Assembly (NCBI GenBank): GCA_009785395.1
Contig: WQWK01000105.1
Span: 1-7,017, forward strand
Length of the DNA stretch: 7,017 nt
Origin: Conexibacteraceae bacterium
GTDB lineage: Bacteria; Actinomycetota; Thermoleophilia; Solirubrobacterales; Solirubrobacteraceae
Reading direction: 5' to 3'
The position numbers and the translations under genes are program-made. The notes beneath the pieces were generated by a model. The model was not told where the DNA came from. It searched no databases and saw only the letters and a list, made by a program, of their open reading frames with translations. Shown here piece after piece: positions 1 to 5,841 of this stretch (positions are counted from its first letter, which is position 1; each line of letters starts with the position of its first letter).

Positions 1-750
1 GACCAGGCAGCGATGGTCCGAGCCGTATTCGGTTGCGAACTGCCCCTGTTCGGTGAAGCCGGCGCGGTTGCAGGATTCGCGCACCGTGCGCCCGAACAGC
101 CACTTTGGCCGCAGCGCCTCGTCGAGCTCCGGCGCCGGCGCGCGCCCGGCGAGGTGTAGCGCCAGATACAGGAGGACCTCGGTCATGTTGTCCGGCTGCG
201 CCGGGCATCCGGGGATGCAGACGATCGGCAGGCCGGCCTTGGAGCGGAAGTTCCAGCCGAGGTAATCGGGCACGCCCATCGCCCCGGTCGGGTTGTTCTT
301 CATCGCCGGGATGCCGCCGTATGTGGCGCAGGTCCCGATCGCGACGACGGCGGCCGCCTTCGGCGCCAGCCGGTCCATCCACTCGTTCATCGTGATCGGC
401 TGCCCGTCCTCGGGGTTGACGGCGAACCCGGTCCAGTGTCCGTCGCCGTTGATCTCCTCGTTGCCGAGCGACCCCTCGATACACAGCACGAACGGGTCGA
501 GCTTGCCCTGCTCGGCGTCGAACCACGCCTGCGCGTACTCCTGGCCGACGGCGTAATCGACGACCTGGTTGTGGACGATGACCTTCGGCATCCCCGGGAT
601 CGCCTGCAGGATGATGTCCTCCAGGCTCGGGTTGGTGGCGGAGGTCATCGCGACGGAGTCGCCCTCGCAGCTCAGGCCGGTGGTCATCCAGAGGACATGC
701 GCGGTCACCTCCTCGGTCTGCCTGTGCTCTGCATATGCCTCAGTCGCCAT
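1..750 (-). CDS. hhyS: Group 1h (actinobacterial-type) [NiFe]-hydrogenase small subunit, 3' end beyond window
   Basis: This is the electron-transfer subunit of an uptake [NiFe]-hydrogenase; it carries three FeS clusters passing electrons from the Ni-Fe site. The first 250 residues are present and the frame is open to the left edge, so the C-terminus (roughly 100 residues in this family) is missing. Proximal-cluster ligands are Cys28 and Asp31 (motif GLSCEGDS), Cys141 (IGTC) and Cys182 (PGCPAQPDN). Asp in place of the usual second Cys is the known mark of the oxygen-tolerant actinobacterial type. Cys227 and Cys248 are distal-cluster ligands, but the usual His is Arg224 (RESC). No Tat signal or membrane segment is seen at the N-terminus, as expected for group 1h. 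The ATG has a strong AGAGGAG five bases upstream and lies 19 bases after hypE, so it is the fifth gene of the hyp operon. The large subunit probably follows outside the window. Confidence 0.95.
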   Translation of the reverse strand, partial: MATEAYAEHRQTEEVTAHVLWMTTGLSCEGDSVAMTSATNPSLEDIILQAIPGMPKVIVHNQVVDYAVGQEYAQAWFDAEQGKLDPFVLCIEGSLGNEEINGDGHWTGFAVNPEDGQPITMNEWMDRLAPKAAAVVAIGTCATYGGIPAMKNNPTGAMGVPDYLGWNFRSKAGLPIVCIPGCPAQPDNMTEVLLYLALHLAGRAPAPELDEALRPKWLFGRTVRESCNRAGFTEQGQFATEYGSDHRCLV

Positions 751-755
751 GCCGT

Positions 756-762
756 CTCCTCT
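756..762 (-). promoter_or_regulatory. Ribosome binding site of hhyS
   Basis: AGAGGAG on the minus strand, five bases before the ATG at 750. It is the best Shine-Dalgarno match in the window. It fixes the small-subunit start and suggests stronger or independent translation of the structural gene compared with the overlapping hyp genes before it. Confidence 0.75.
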
Positions 763-769
763 CTGCGTG

Positions 770-1867
770 TCAACAGATCCGCGGAAGCGGATCACCGACC
801 AACTGATCCATCACCCTCCTGCCGCCGAAGCTCGTCTGCACGAGCACCATCCCCGGGGGCTCCGTGCGAACCTCGCCGATCTCGGTCGCCTGCTCGCAAC
901 CGGGCACCGTCCGCAGCGCGGCGAGCGCCGCCTCGGCCGCCTCCGGTGCTACGAACGCCACGAGCTTGCCCTCGTTGGCGACGTACATCGGGTCGATCCC
1001 GAGGATCTCGCAGGCGCCCGCCACCTCGGGCCGCACCGGGATCTCGCGCTCGCGCACGAGCATCGCCACCGACGAGGCGCGGGCCAGCTCGTTGAGCACC
1101 GAGGCGACGCCACCGCGGGTGGCGTCGCGCATGCAGCGCAGCTGCGGCCCGGCCGCGTCGAGCAGCGCGTCGACCGCCGGCCACAGCGAGCAGGTGTCCG
1201 ACTCGACCTCGGCGTCGAGCTCGAACATGCCGCGGGCCAGCATGATCGCGGTGCCGTGTTCACCGATCGCGCCTGAGAGCAGGATCCGGTCCCCGGGTCG
1301 CAGCGCGCCGGGAGAGAGGGCGGCGCGCTGGTCCCGGTGGCCGAGGCCGGTCGTGCAGATGTACATCCCGTCGGCGTGGCCGCGCTCCACGACCTTCGTG
1401 TCGCCGGTGACGATCTGGACCCCGGCGGCGCGGGCGCTGGCGGCGATCGCCTCGACCTCCGCGGTCAGCGCGTCTGGCTCGAGACCCTCCTCGAGGATCA
1501 GCGACAGGCTGAGCGCGAGCGGACGCGCGCCCGAGACCGCGAGGTCGTTGACGGTGCCGTTGACGGCCAGCTCACCGATCGAGCCACCGGGGAAGCGCAG
1601 CGGCTTGACGACGTAGGAGTCGGTGGTCATCGCCAGCGTCAGGCCGTCCAGCTGGACCGCGCCCGCGTCAGACAGCTCGCCGAGCGCAGGGCTCTCGAAC
1701 GCGGGCAGCAGCAGGCCCTCGATCAGCGAGTTGGTCGCCTTCCCGCCGGCGCCGTGGGACATGGTGATCGGCTCAGGCCGGAACTTCGCGCGCTTGCCGC
1801 GGGCCGTCTCGATGATCCCGAGGATCCTCTGCTCGCGCTCCGACACCGGCGTGCTCTGGACCGGCAT
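770..1867 (-). CDS. hypE: Hydrogenase maturation protein HypE (carbamoyl dehydratase)
   Basis: HypE takes a carbamoyl group from HypF onto its C-terminal cysteine, dehydrates it with ATP to a thiocyanate, and passes cyanide to iron on HypC-HypD. The 365-residue protein shows the PurM/AIR-synthetase-like fold: HGAGGK at 38-43, TTDSYVV at 81-87, and the glycine-rich FPGGSIGELAVNGTVNDLA stretch at about 92-110. It ends in the diagnostic PRIC, so catalytic Cys365 is present. The frame stays open upstream to 1921, but I chose the ATG at 1867: it sits in a TGATG junction with the hypD stop and has GAGG seven bases upstream. An N-terminal extension of some 28 residues precedes the usual start of the fold. 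The gene is translationally coupled to hypD and ends 19 bases before hhyS. Confidence 0.96.
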   Translation of the reverse strand: MPVQSTPVSEREQRILGIIETARGKRAKFRPEPITMSHGAGGKATNSLIEGLLLPAFESPALGELSDAGAVQLDGLTLAMTTDSYVVKPLRFPGGSIGELAVNGTVNDLAVSGARPLALSLSLILEEGLEPDALTAEVEAIAASARAAGVQIVTGDTKVVERGHADGMYICTTGLGHRDQRAALSPGALRPGDRILLSGAIGEHGTAIMLARGMFELDAEVESDTCSLWPAVDALLDAAGPQLRCMRDATRGGVASVLNELARASSVAMLVREREIPVRPEVAGACEILGIDPMYVANEGKLVAFVAPEAAEAALAALRTVPGCEQATEIGEVRTEPPGMVLVQTSFGGRRVMDQLVGDPLPRIC

Positions 1868-2982
1868 CAGACGACCTCGCGCTCGCGGGCGAAGCGGCCG
1901 AAGTTGTAGTAGGCCGCGCACGCCCCTTCGGAGGAGACCATGCAGGTGCCGATCGGGCGCTCAGGCGTGCAGCCGGTGCCGAACACCTTGCACTCCCAGG
2001 GCTTGATCACGCCCTTGAGCACCTCGCCGCACTGGCACGCCTTCGGATCGGCGACGCGCACGCCGGGGACGCTGAAGCGGCGCTCGGCGTCGAGGTCCGC
2101 GTACGCGTCGGAGAGCCTCAGGCCGCTGTGGGAGATGAAACCGAGCCCGCGCCACTCGAAGTGCGGCCGCAGCTCGAAGACCTCCGCCATCACCTCGAGC
2201 GCCCGCAGGTTTCCCTCCCAGGGAACGACGCGCTTGTACTGATTCTCCACCTCGCGGCGGCCCTCCTGGAGCTGGCGCAGGATCATCACGATCGCCTGCA
2301 GGATGTCGAGCGGCTCGAAGCCGGCGATCACGACCGGCTTGCCGTAGTCGGAGGGGATGAACTGGAACGGCCGCGCGCCGACGATCGTCGAGACGTGGCC
2401 CGGCCCGATGAAGCCGTCCAGGCGCAGGTCCGGCGACTCGAGCAGCGCCCGCAGCGGCGGCACGATCGTCACGTGGCTGCTCATCACCGAGAAGTTGTGG
2501 CTGCCCTCGCTGCGCGCGCGCTTGAGCGTCAGCGCCGTCGACGGAGCCGTGGTCTCGAATCCGATCGCGAAGAACACGACCTGTCGCCCGGGGTTCTCAC
2601 GCGCGATCCGCAGCGCGTCCAGCGGCGAGTAGACCATCCGCACGTCCGCGCCGCGCGCCTTCGCATCCAGCAGCGTGCACTCGGAGCCGGGCACGCGCAT
2701 CATGTCGCCGAAGCAGGTGAAGATCACGCCGGGCTCGCGGGCGACCGCGATGCCGTCGTCGACGCGGCCCATCGGGATCACGCAGACCGGGCAGCCCGGG
2801 CCGTGCACCAGCTCGACGTTGGCGGGGAGCAGGTCGTCGACCCCGTACTTGTAGATCGAGTGGGTGTGGCCGCCGCACACCTCCATGAACTTGTAATGGC
2901 GGCCCGGCTCGACCAGCGACAGGATCTCGTTCGCGAGCACCTGCCCGAGCTCGGCGTCGCGGTATTCGTCGACGTACCTCAC
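1867..2982 (-). CDS. hypD: Hydrogenase maturation protein HypD (Fe(CN)2CO scaffold)
   Basis: HypD is the [4Fe-4S] scaffold on which, with HypC, the Fe(CN)2CO unit of [NiFe]-hydrogenase is built in the cytoplasm. The 371 residues are full length. The conserved sites are visible: CGGHT with Cys36, GPGCPVC with Cys64 and Cys67, the GFETTAP motif at about 141-147, and the C-terminal FeS-cluster region with Cys316, 318, 331, 338, 347 and 355. The start is GTG at 2982, giving MRYVDEYRD, which matches the usual HypD N-terminus; AGGGAG lies eight bases upstream. The GTG overlaps the stop of the preceding HypC-like gene (GTGA), and the stop overlaps the hypE start (TGATG), so coupling is strong on both sides. 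Confidence 0.97.
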   Translation of the reverse strand: MRYVDEYRDAELGQVLANEILSLVEPGRHYKFMEVCGGHTHSIYKYGVDDLLPANVELVHGPGCPVCVIPMGRVDDGIAVAREPGVIFTCFGDMMRVPGSECTLLDAKARGADVRMVYSPLDALRIARENPGRQVVFFAIGFETTAPSTALTLKRARSEGSHNFSVMSSHVTIVPPLRALLESPDLRLDGFIGPGHVSTIVGARPFQFIPSDYGKPVVIAGFEPLDILQAIVMILRQLQEGRREVENQYKRVVPWEGNLRALEVMAEVFELRPHFEWRGLGFISHSGLRLSDAYADLDAERRFSVPGVRVADPKACQCGEVLKGVIKPWECKVFGTGCTPERPIGTCMVSSEGACAAYYNFGRFAREREVV

Positions 2983-3239
2983 GCCGTCGGCTCCCTGGTC
3001 AGTTGCACGAGTGCGGTGCCCGCATGCACCAGCAGCGTGTCGCCCCGCGACACCGGCGCGACGAGGGCGACCTCGACCGTGTGCCGGGCGCCGTCGGCGT
3101 CGTCGCAGAGGGCCAGCTGGGTCGCGTCGTCGACCCGCTGAACGGTCATCGGCTCGCCGTCGTCGCCGCAGGTGATGCAGTGCTCGGAGCCGCAGGTAGC
3201 CACCGGGTCGGACTCGCTCGCTCGTTCGGGCCCGCTCAT
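2979..3239 (-). CDS. Second HypC/HupF-family chaperone-like protein with internal CITC motif
   Basis: An 86-residue protein related to the HypC/HybG/HupF family. Its C-terminal half (VEVALVAPVSRGDTLLVHAGTALVQL, split here as VEVALVAPVS and RGDTLLVHAGTALVQL) has the HypC beta-barrel pattern, compare GDWVLIHVGFAI in the neighbouring HypC. It differs at the N-terminus: there is no Met-Cys start. Instead it has Cys16, His20, Cys21 and Cys24 in CGSEHCITCGD, which could bind metal or substitute for the HypC cysteine. The ATG overlaps the hypC stop (ATGA) and the TGA overlaps the hypD GTG (GTGA). Its place between hypC and hypD supports a role in Fe(CN)2CO assembly or delivery. I recall similar CITC-type HypC proteins in other actinobacterial hyp operons; their precise job is unknown to me. 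Confidence 0.88.
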   Translation of the reverse strand: MSGPERASESDPVATCGSEHCITCGDDGEPMTVQRVDDATQLALCDDADGARHTVEVALVAPVSRGDTLLVHAGTALVQLTREPTA

Positions 3240-3514
3240 TCGATCACGCTCGCCTTGAGCTCCTCGAGCTCACGCTCGTAGTCCGCGCCCATCCGCTCCA
3301 GCAGGTCGCGCGTCGCGCGGGCCTCCTGCTCGTCCACGCGTGAGATCGCGAAGCCGACGTGGATCAGCACCCAGTCGCCGACGCGAGCGGGCTCGCCGTC
3401 GAGGTCGAGCAGGCCGATATTGACGTTGCGTTTGACGCCGGCGACGTCAACCTTCGCCAGACGGAGATCCTCGTCGACGATCTCCAGGATCTGGCCGGGA
3501 ATCGCTAGACACAT
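3236..3514 (-). CDS. hypC: Hydrogenase maturation chaperone HypC
   Basis: HypC is a small chaperone that joins HypD for Fe(CN)2CO assembly and then carries the unit to the hydrogenase large-subunit precursor. The protein is 92 residues and begins MCLAIPGQI, the family signature; Cys2, exposed after Met removal, is the functional residue. GDWVLIHVGFAI at 46-57 is the second family motif, followed by an acidic helical tail. The frame allows a start eight codons upstream (3538), but that would bury Cys2, so the ATG at 3514 is the start. No clear Shine-Dalgarno is seen. It is the first gene of the operon; the palindrome at 3555-3582 lies about 40 bases upstream. The stop overlaps the next gene by four bases. 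Confidence 0.96.
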   Translation of the reverse strand: MCLAIPGQILEIVDEDLRLAKVDVAGVKRNVNIGLLDLDGEPARVGDWVLIHVGFAISRVDEQEARATRDLLERMGADYERELEELKASVIE

Positions 3515-3554
3515 GCCTGTAGTGCGTTCTAACACCATCTCCCGGTGCGTGAAA

Positions 3555-3582
3555 GTGCTTGGTAATGCGCGTTACCAGGCAC
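3555..3582. promoter_or_regulatory. 28-bp palindrome, candidate operator between hypC and the Crp/Fnr-type gene
   Basis: Twelve of 14 base pairs are symmetric, and both mismatched positions are G/T wobbles. The core is TGGTAA, six bases (TGCGCG), then TTACCA, extended by GTGC and GCAC at the ends. Five-base half-sites (GGTAA/TTACC) six bases apart match the geometry of Crp-family sites (TGTGA-N6-TCACA), though the half-site sequence differs. It lies about 40 bases from the hypC ATG and 73 from the regulator ATG. The natural guess is a binding site for the adjacent Crp/Fnr-type protein controlling both directions. A transcribed hairpin is possible but less likely here. Confidence 0.72.
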
Positions 3583-3637
3583 CTCAGGCGCCCATATTTG
3601 GCGGGCAATTTGTCACCCGTTCGGTGGGCGCGGCACG

Positions 3638-3643
3638 TAGACT
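3638..3643 (+). promoter_or_regulatory. Possible -10 element of a near-leaderless promoter for the Crp/Fnr-type gene
   Basis: TAGACT fits the actinobacterial TANNNT -10 pattern and ends 12 bases before the ATG at 3656. Transcription would then begin only about six bases before the ATG, consistent with the absence of any Shine-Dalgarno there. No -35 at normal spacing is evident (TTGTCA at 3610-3615 is 22 bases away), so this is a weak call. Confidence 0.3.
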
Positions 3644-3655
3644 CGCGCCACTTCC

Positions 3656-4459
3656 ATGTCGAGCCCCTCACCGTTTCCCGGGCGGCGGGCTTTGCCTCGC
3701 CCCCCAGGTTCCTCGCGGCTCTATTGCTACCTGCTCGAGCTCGATGACGACCTCGCGCAGGAGCTGGACACGAGCCTGCGCTTCTCCGCGCGCCAGCACG
3801 CGACCGTCAGGCTGCTGGAGTCCGACACCGGCGACTGTGACCTTGACGGCTGGCTCGACGCCGTCGGCGATGGGCTCGGGCTGCTCGTGGTCGACGGGCT
3901 GATGGCCGTCGACACGCGCGTCGCCGACCGCACCGCGACCGAGCTCATCGGCAGCGGCGACCTGGTACAGCCGGACACCACCTGCCCGTACGAGATGGTC
4001 GAGCACTGCGCCGCCTGGCACGCGCTCCAGCCCACGCAGCTGGCGCTGCTAGACGCCGACTTCGTCGATCGCGTGCGCCCCTGGCCGCAACTGCTGGGGG
4101 CGCTGTTCCGGCGAGCCGAGCGCCGTCAGAACGAGCTCAGCCTGCTGCGCGCGGTCGCATCGCAGCCGAAGCTCGACGTCAGGCTGCTGCTGTTGTTCTG
4201 GCACCTGGCGACGCGCTGGGGCCGGGTCGAGCACAGCGGCGTTCACCTCACGCTGCCGCTGACCCACCGCCTGCTCGGCCAGCTCGTGGCCGCGGAGCGG
4301 CCGTCGATCTCGCATGCCCTCGCACGCCTGTCACAGGCGGGGATCGTGACCGGCAGCGCCGGGGACCTGCACCTGCACGGCACGCTCGAGTCCCAGCTCG
4401 AGTCGCTCACCGAGCGCCCCGCGGAGCTGAACCTCGAGAGCCGGGAACGCGTCTCATGA
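3656..4459 (+). CDS. Crp/Fnr-family transcriptional regulator
   Basis: A 267-residue cytoplasmic DNA-binding protein of the Crp/Fnr type common in high-GC actinobacteria. A degenerate cyclic-nucleotide-binding-like sensor domain spans about residues 22-140; GLGLLVVDGLMAVDTRVADR, then ATELIGSGDLVQP, is the typical core at 73-106. A dimerisation helix follows at about 142-190 (LLLLFWHLATRWGRV at its end) and a winged helix-turn-helix at about 200-235 (LTHRLLGQLVAAERPSISHAL). The N-terminal 20 residues are Pro/Arg-rich and the tail after 243 is acidic, making it longer than classical Crp. No Fnr-type N-terminal Cys cluster is present; Cys24, 61, 110 and 118 are scattered, so the signal cannot be read from sequence. 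It is divergent from hypC across the palindrome, and its TGA overlaps the ATG of the second hydrogenase small subunit (ATGA). This points to hydrogenase control, which is inference. Confidence 0.9.
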   Translation: MSSPSPFPGRRALPRPPGSSRLYCYLLELDDDLAQELDTSLRFSARQHATVRLLESDTGDCDLDGWLDAVGDGLGLLVVDGLMAVDTRVADRTATELIGSGDLVQPDTTCPYEMVEHCAAWHALQPTQLALLDADFVDRVRPWPQLLGALFRRAERRQNELSLLRAVASQPKLDVRLLLLFWHLATRWGRVEHSGVHLTLPLTHRLLGQLVAAERPSISHALARLSQAGIVTGSAGDLHLHGTLESQLESLTERPAELNLESRERVS

Positions 4460-5493
4460 GGCGGGCGGTCACCGTGATGTGGCTGACGACCGGCCTTGGC
4501 TGCGACGGCGACTCGCTGGCAATGACCTCGGCGACGAACCCCAGCCTCGAAGATTTGCTGCGCGGCTTCCTGCCGGGGATGCCGCCGGTGGTGATCCACA
4601 ACCCGGTCCTCGCCTATGAGAACGGGGACGACTTCATGCGCGCCTGGGAGGCGGCCGCGGCCGGAAGGCTGGACCCGTTCGTGCTGGTGCTCGAGGGCTC
4701 GGTGCCGAACGAGGAGATCAATGGCGACGGTCATTGGGCCGGGCTCGGGACCGATCCGGCAACGGGCCAGCCGATCCCCACCAACGAGTGGATCGACCGG
4801 CTCGCACCGCGCGCGGCCGCCGTCATGGCGCTCGGCACGTGCGCGGCCTATGGCGGGATCCCGGCGATGAAGAACAACCCGACGGGCGCGATGGGGTTGC
4901 GTGACTACCTCGGCTGGAACTGGCGCTCCCGGCTCGATCTGCCGATCGTCAACCTCCCCGGCTGCCCGGCGCAGCCGGACAACATCACCGAGATGCTGCT
5001 CGGGCTGGTGCTGTGGATCGCGGGGATGGGACCGGCTCCGGAGCTGGACGAGCAGGGCCGGCCCCGGCGCCTGTTCGATCGCACCGTGCACGAGGCCTGC
5101 AACCGCTCGGGCATGGCCGAGCAGGGTCAGTTCGCACGCGGGCACGGCGACGGCGAGGCGCGCTGCCTGGTCAAGCTCGGCTGCAAGGGGCCGGTCGTCA
5201 AGTGCAACGTGCCGTTGCGCGGCTGGTCGAGCGGCGTCGGCGGCTGCCCGAACGTCGGCGGTATCTGCATCGCGTGCACGATGCCGGGGTTCCCGGACCG
5301 CTACATGCCGCTGATGAAGGCGAGCCTGGCGGCGCGGCTATACGCGCTCACCGCCTCGCACGCGCACGGTCCCGTGGTCCGCTACCTGCGCGACCGGCGC
5401 ATCCGCCGTGTCTCAGACACCGAGCCCCCGTGGCGTGGGCAGGGTCAGCGCCACCGTGAAGCCGATGCCGGTGACGGTCGTCTTCAGGTGTGA
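4456..5493 (+). CDS. Second group 1h-type [NiFe]-hydrogenase small subunit, orphan (no large subunit beside it)
   Basis: A complete 345-residue hydrogenase small subunit, paralogous to the one at 1-750 (147 of 220 ungapped aligned residues identical by hand count). All cluster ligands are present. Proximal: Cys16, Asp19, Cys129, Cys170. Distal: His212, Cys215, Cys237, Cys243. Medial: Cys250, Cys264, Cys271, Cys274, with four Cys as in actinobacterial-type enzymes rather than the three of a [3Fe-4S] site. There is no Tat signal or membrane anchor. The C-terminal EPPWRGQG resembles the EPxWRxxG of family tails, so the end looks natural apart from a divergent last 15 residues. Its ATG overlaps the regulator stop and its 3' end overlaps the next gene by 29 bases. 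No large subunit follows. It could pair with the large subunit of the facing operon, act in hydrogen or redox sensing with the regulator, or be a relic; intact ligands argue against decay. Confidence 0.94.
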   Translation: MRRAVTVMWLTTGLGCDGDSLAMTSATNPSLEDLLRGFLPGMPPVVIHNPVLAYENGDDFMRAWEAAAAGRLDPFVLVLEGSVPNEEINGDGHWAGLGTDPATGQPIPTNEWIDRLAPRAAAVMALGTCAAYGGIPAMKNNPTGAMGLRDYLGWNWRSRLDLPIVNLPGCPAQPDNITEMLLGLVLWIAGMGPAPELDEQGRPRRLFDRTVHEACNRSGMAEQGQFARGHGDGEARCLVKLGCKGPVVKCNVPLRGWSSGVGGCPNVGGICIACTMPGFPDRYMPLMKASLAARLYALTASHAHGPVVRYLRDRRIRRVSDTEPPWRGQGQRHREADAGDGRLQV

Positions 5494-5815
5494 GATCTGC
5501 GGGCGCCGGCCGGACGCGCAGACCCAGGTCGCGCTTGAACAGCAGCTGCTCGACCTGCGCCACGGTGAATACGTGGACGCGGACCCAGGCCGGTGGCTCA
5601 CCTGGCACGGCCGTGGCATCTATGGACCCCAGCGTTATGCGTGCGGCGAGCACCGCGGCGAGCTGAAGGCGGTGATCCGCGAGCAATACGGCACGCTCGG
5701 CTGGCATCCCTGGGCGATGGGACCGCACCCCTGGGCCGGGCGCCGCGGCACCGACCGGGCGCGCCGGATCCAGCGCTTGCTGCGCTCCACCTTCGGCGGG
5801 CCCGGCGGCGCCTAG
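5465..5815 (+). CDS. Hypothetical protein with Cys-x2-Cys and Cys-x2-His pairs, last gene of the regulator operon
   Basis: I do not recognise this family. The 116-residue protein starts MPVTVVFRCEICGRRPD and has Cys9/Cys12 and, about 48 residues later, Cys60/His63 (ACGEH). The spacing suggests a structural zinc or other metal site. A Trp/His/Pro-rich stretch (GWHPWAMGPHPWAGRRG, about 79-95) and a basic helix (RARRIQRLLR) follow. No signal peptide or membrane segment is seen. The frame extends up to a GTG at 5408, but the ATG at 5465 puts the Cys pair near the N-terminus and is preferred; the start is not certain because the Shine-Dalgarno is weak. It overlaps the second small subunit by 29 bases, so it is probably made with it and may be a dedicated partner or chaperone (inference). 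Its stop codon lies inside the palindrome at 5812-5841. Confidence 0.8.
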   Translation: MPVTVVFRCEICGRRPDAQTQVALEQQLLDLRHGEYVDADPGRWLTWHGRGIYGPQRYACGEHRGELKAVIREQYGTLGWHPWAMGPHPWAGRRGTDRARRIQRLLRSTFGGPGGA

Positions 5816-5841
5816 TACGCCTGTCCGGACGGGCGTACTAG
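5812..5841. terminator. 30-bp palindrome shared by two convergent genes, probable bidirectional terminator
   Basis: The arms CTAGTACGCC and GGCGTACTAG flank a GTCCGGAC centre, giving a 13-bp stem with one G/T wobble around a CCGG loop. The TAG at 5813-5815 (plus-strand gene) and the TAG at 5840-5838 (minus-strand gene) both lie in the arms. The convergent position suggests a shared terminator. No T tract follows on either side, as is usual in high-GC actinobacteria. Confidence 0.7.

Noticed and set aside
1868..1921. Extension of the HypE frame 18 codons upstream of 1867
   Set aside because: The extra residues are Arg/Leu-rich, overlap hypD, and lack a family match. The TGATG junction and GAGG site support the ATG at 1867.
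2128..3141. Long plus-strand frame of 337 codons opposite hypD
   Set aside because: Arg/His/Asp-rich composition typical of an antisense shadow in high-GC DNA; hypD on the other strand is unmistakable.
3656..4459. Classification of the regulator as an Fnr-type FeS oxygen sensor
   Set aside because: The N-terminal Cys spacing of Fnr is absent; the four cysteines are scattered.
4243..5145. Long minus-strand frame of 300 codons opposite the second small subunit
   Set aside because: Antisense shadow of a gene with every conserved ligand; low-complexity Arg/Pro/His composition.
5408..5464. Possible frameshift at the end of the second small subunit, joining it to the 116-aa frame
   Set aside because: The tail motif EPPWRGQG lies in the original frame at the expected distance from the last Cys, and the overlapping frame has its own ATG and Cys motifs, so two overlapping genes explain it better.
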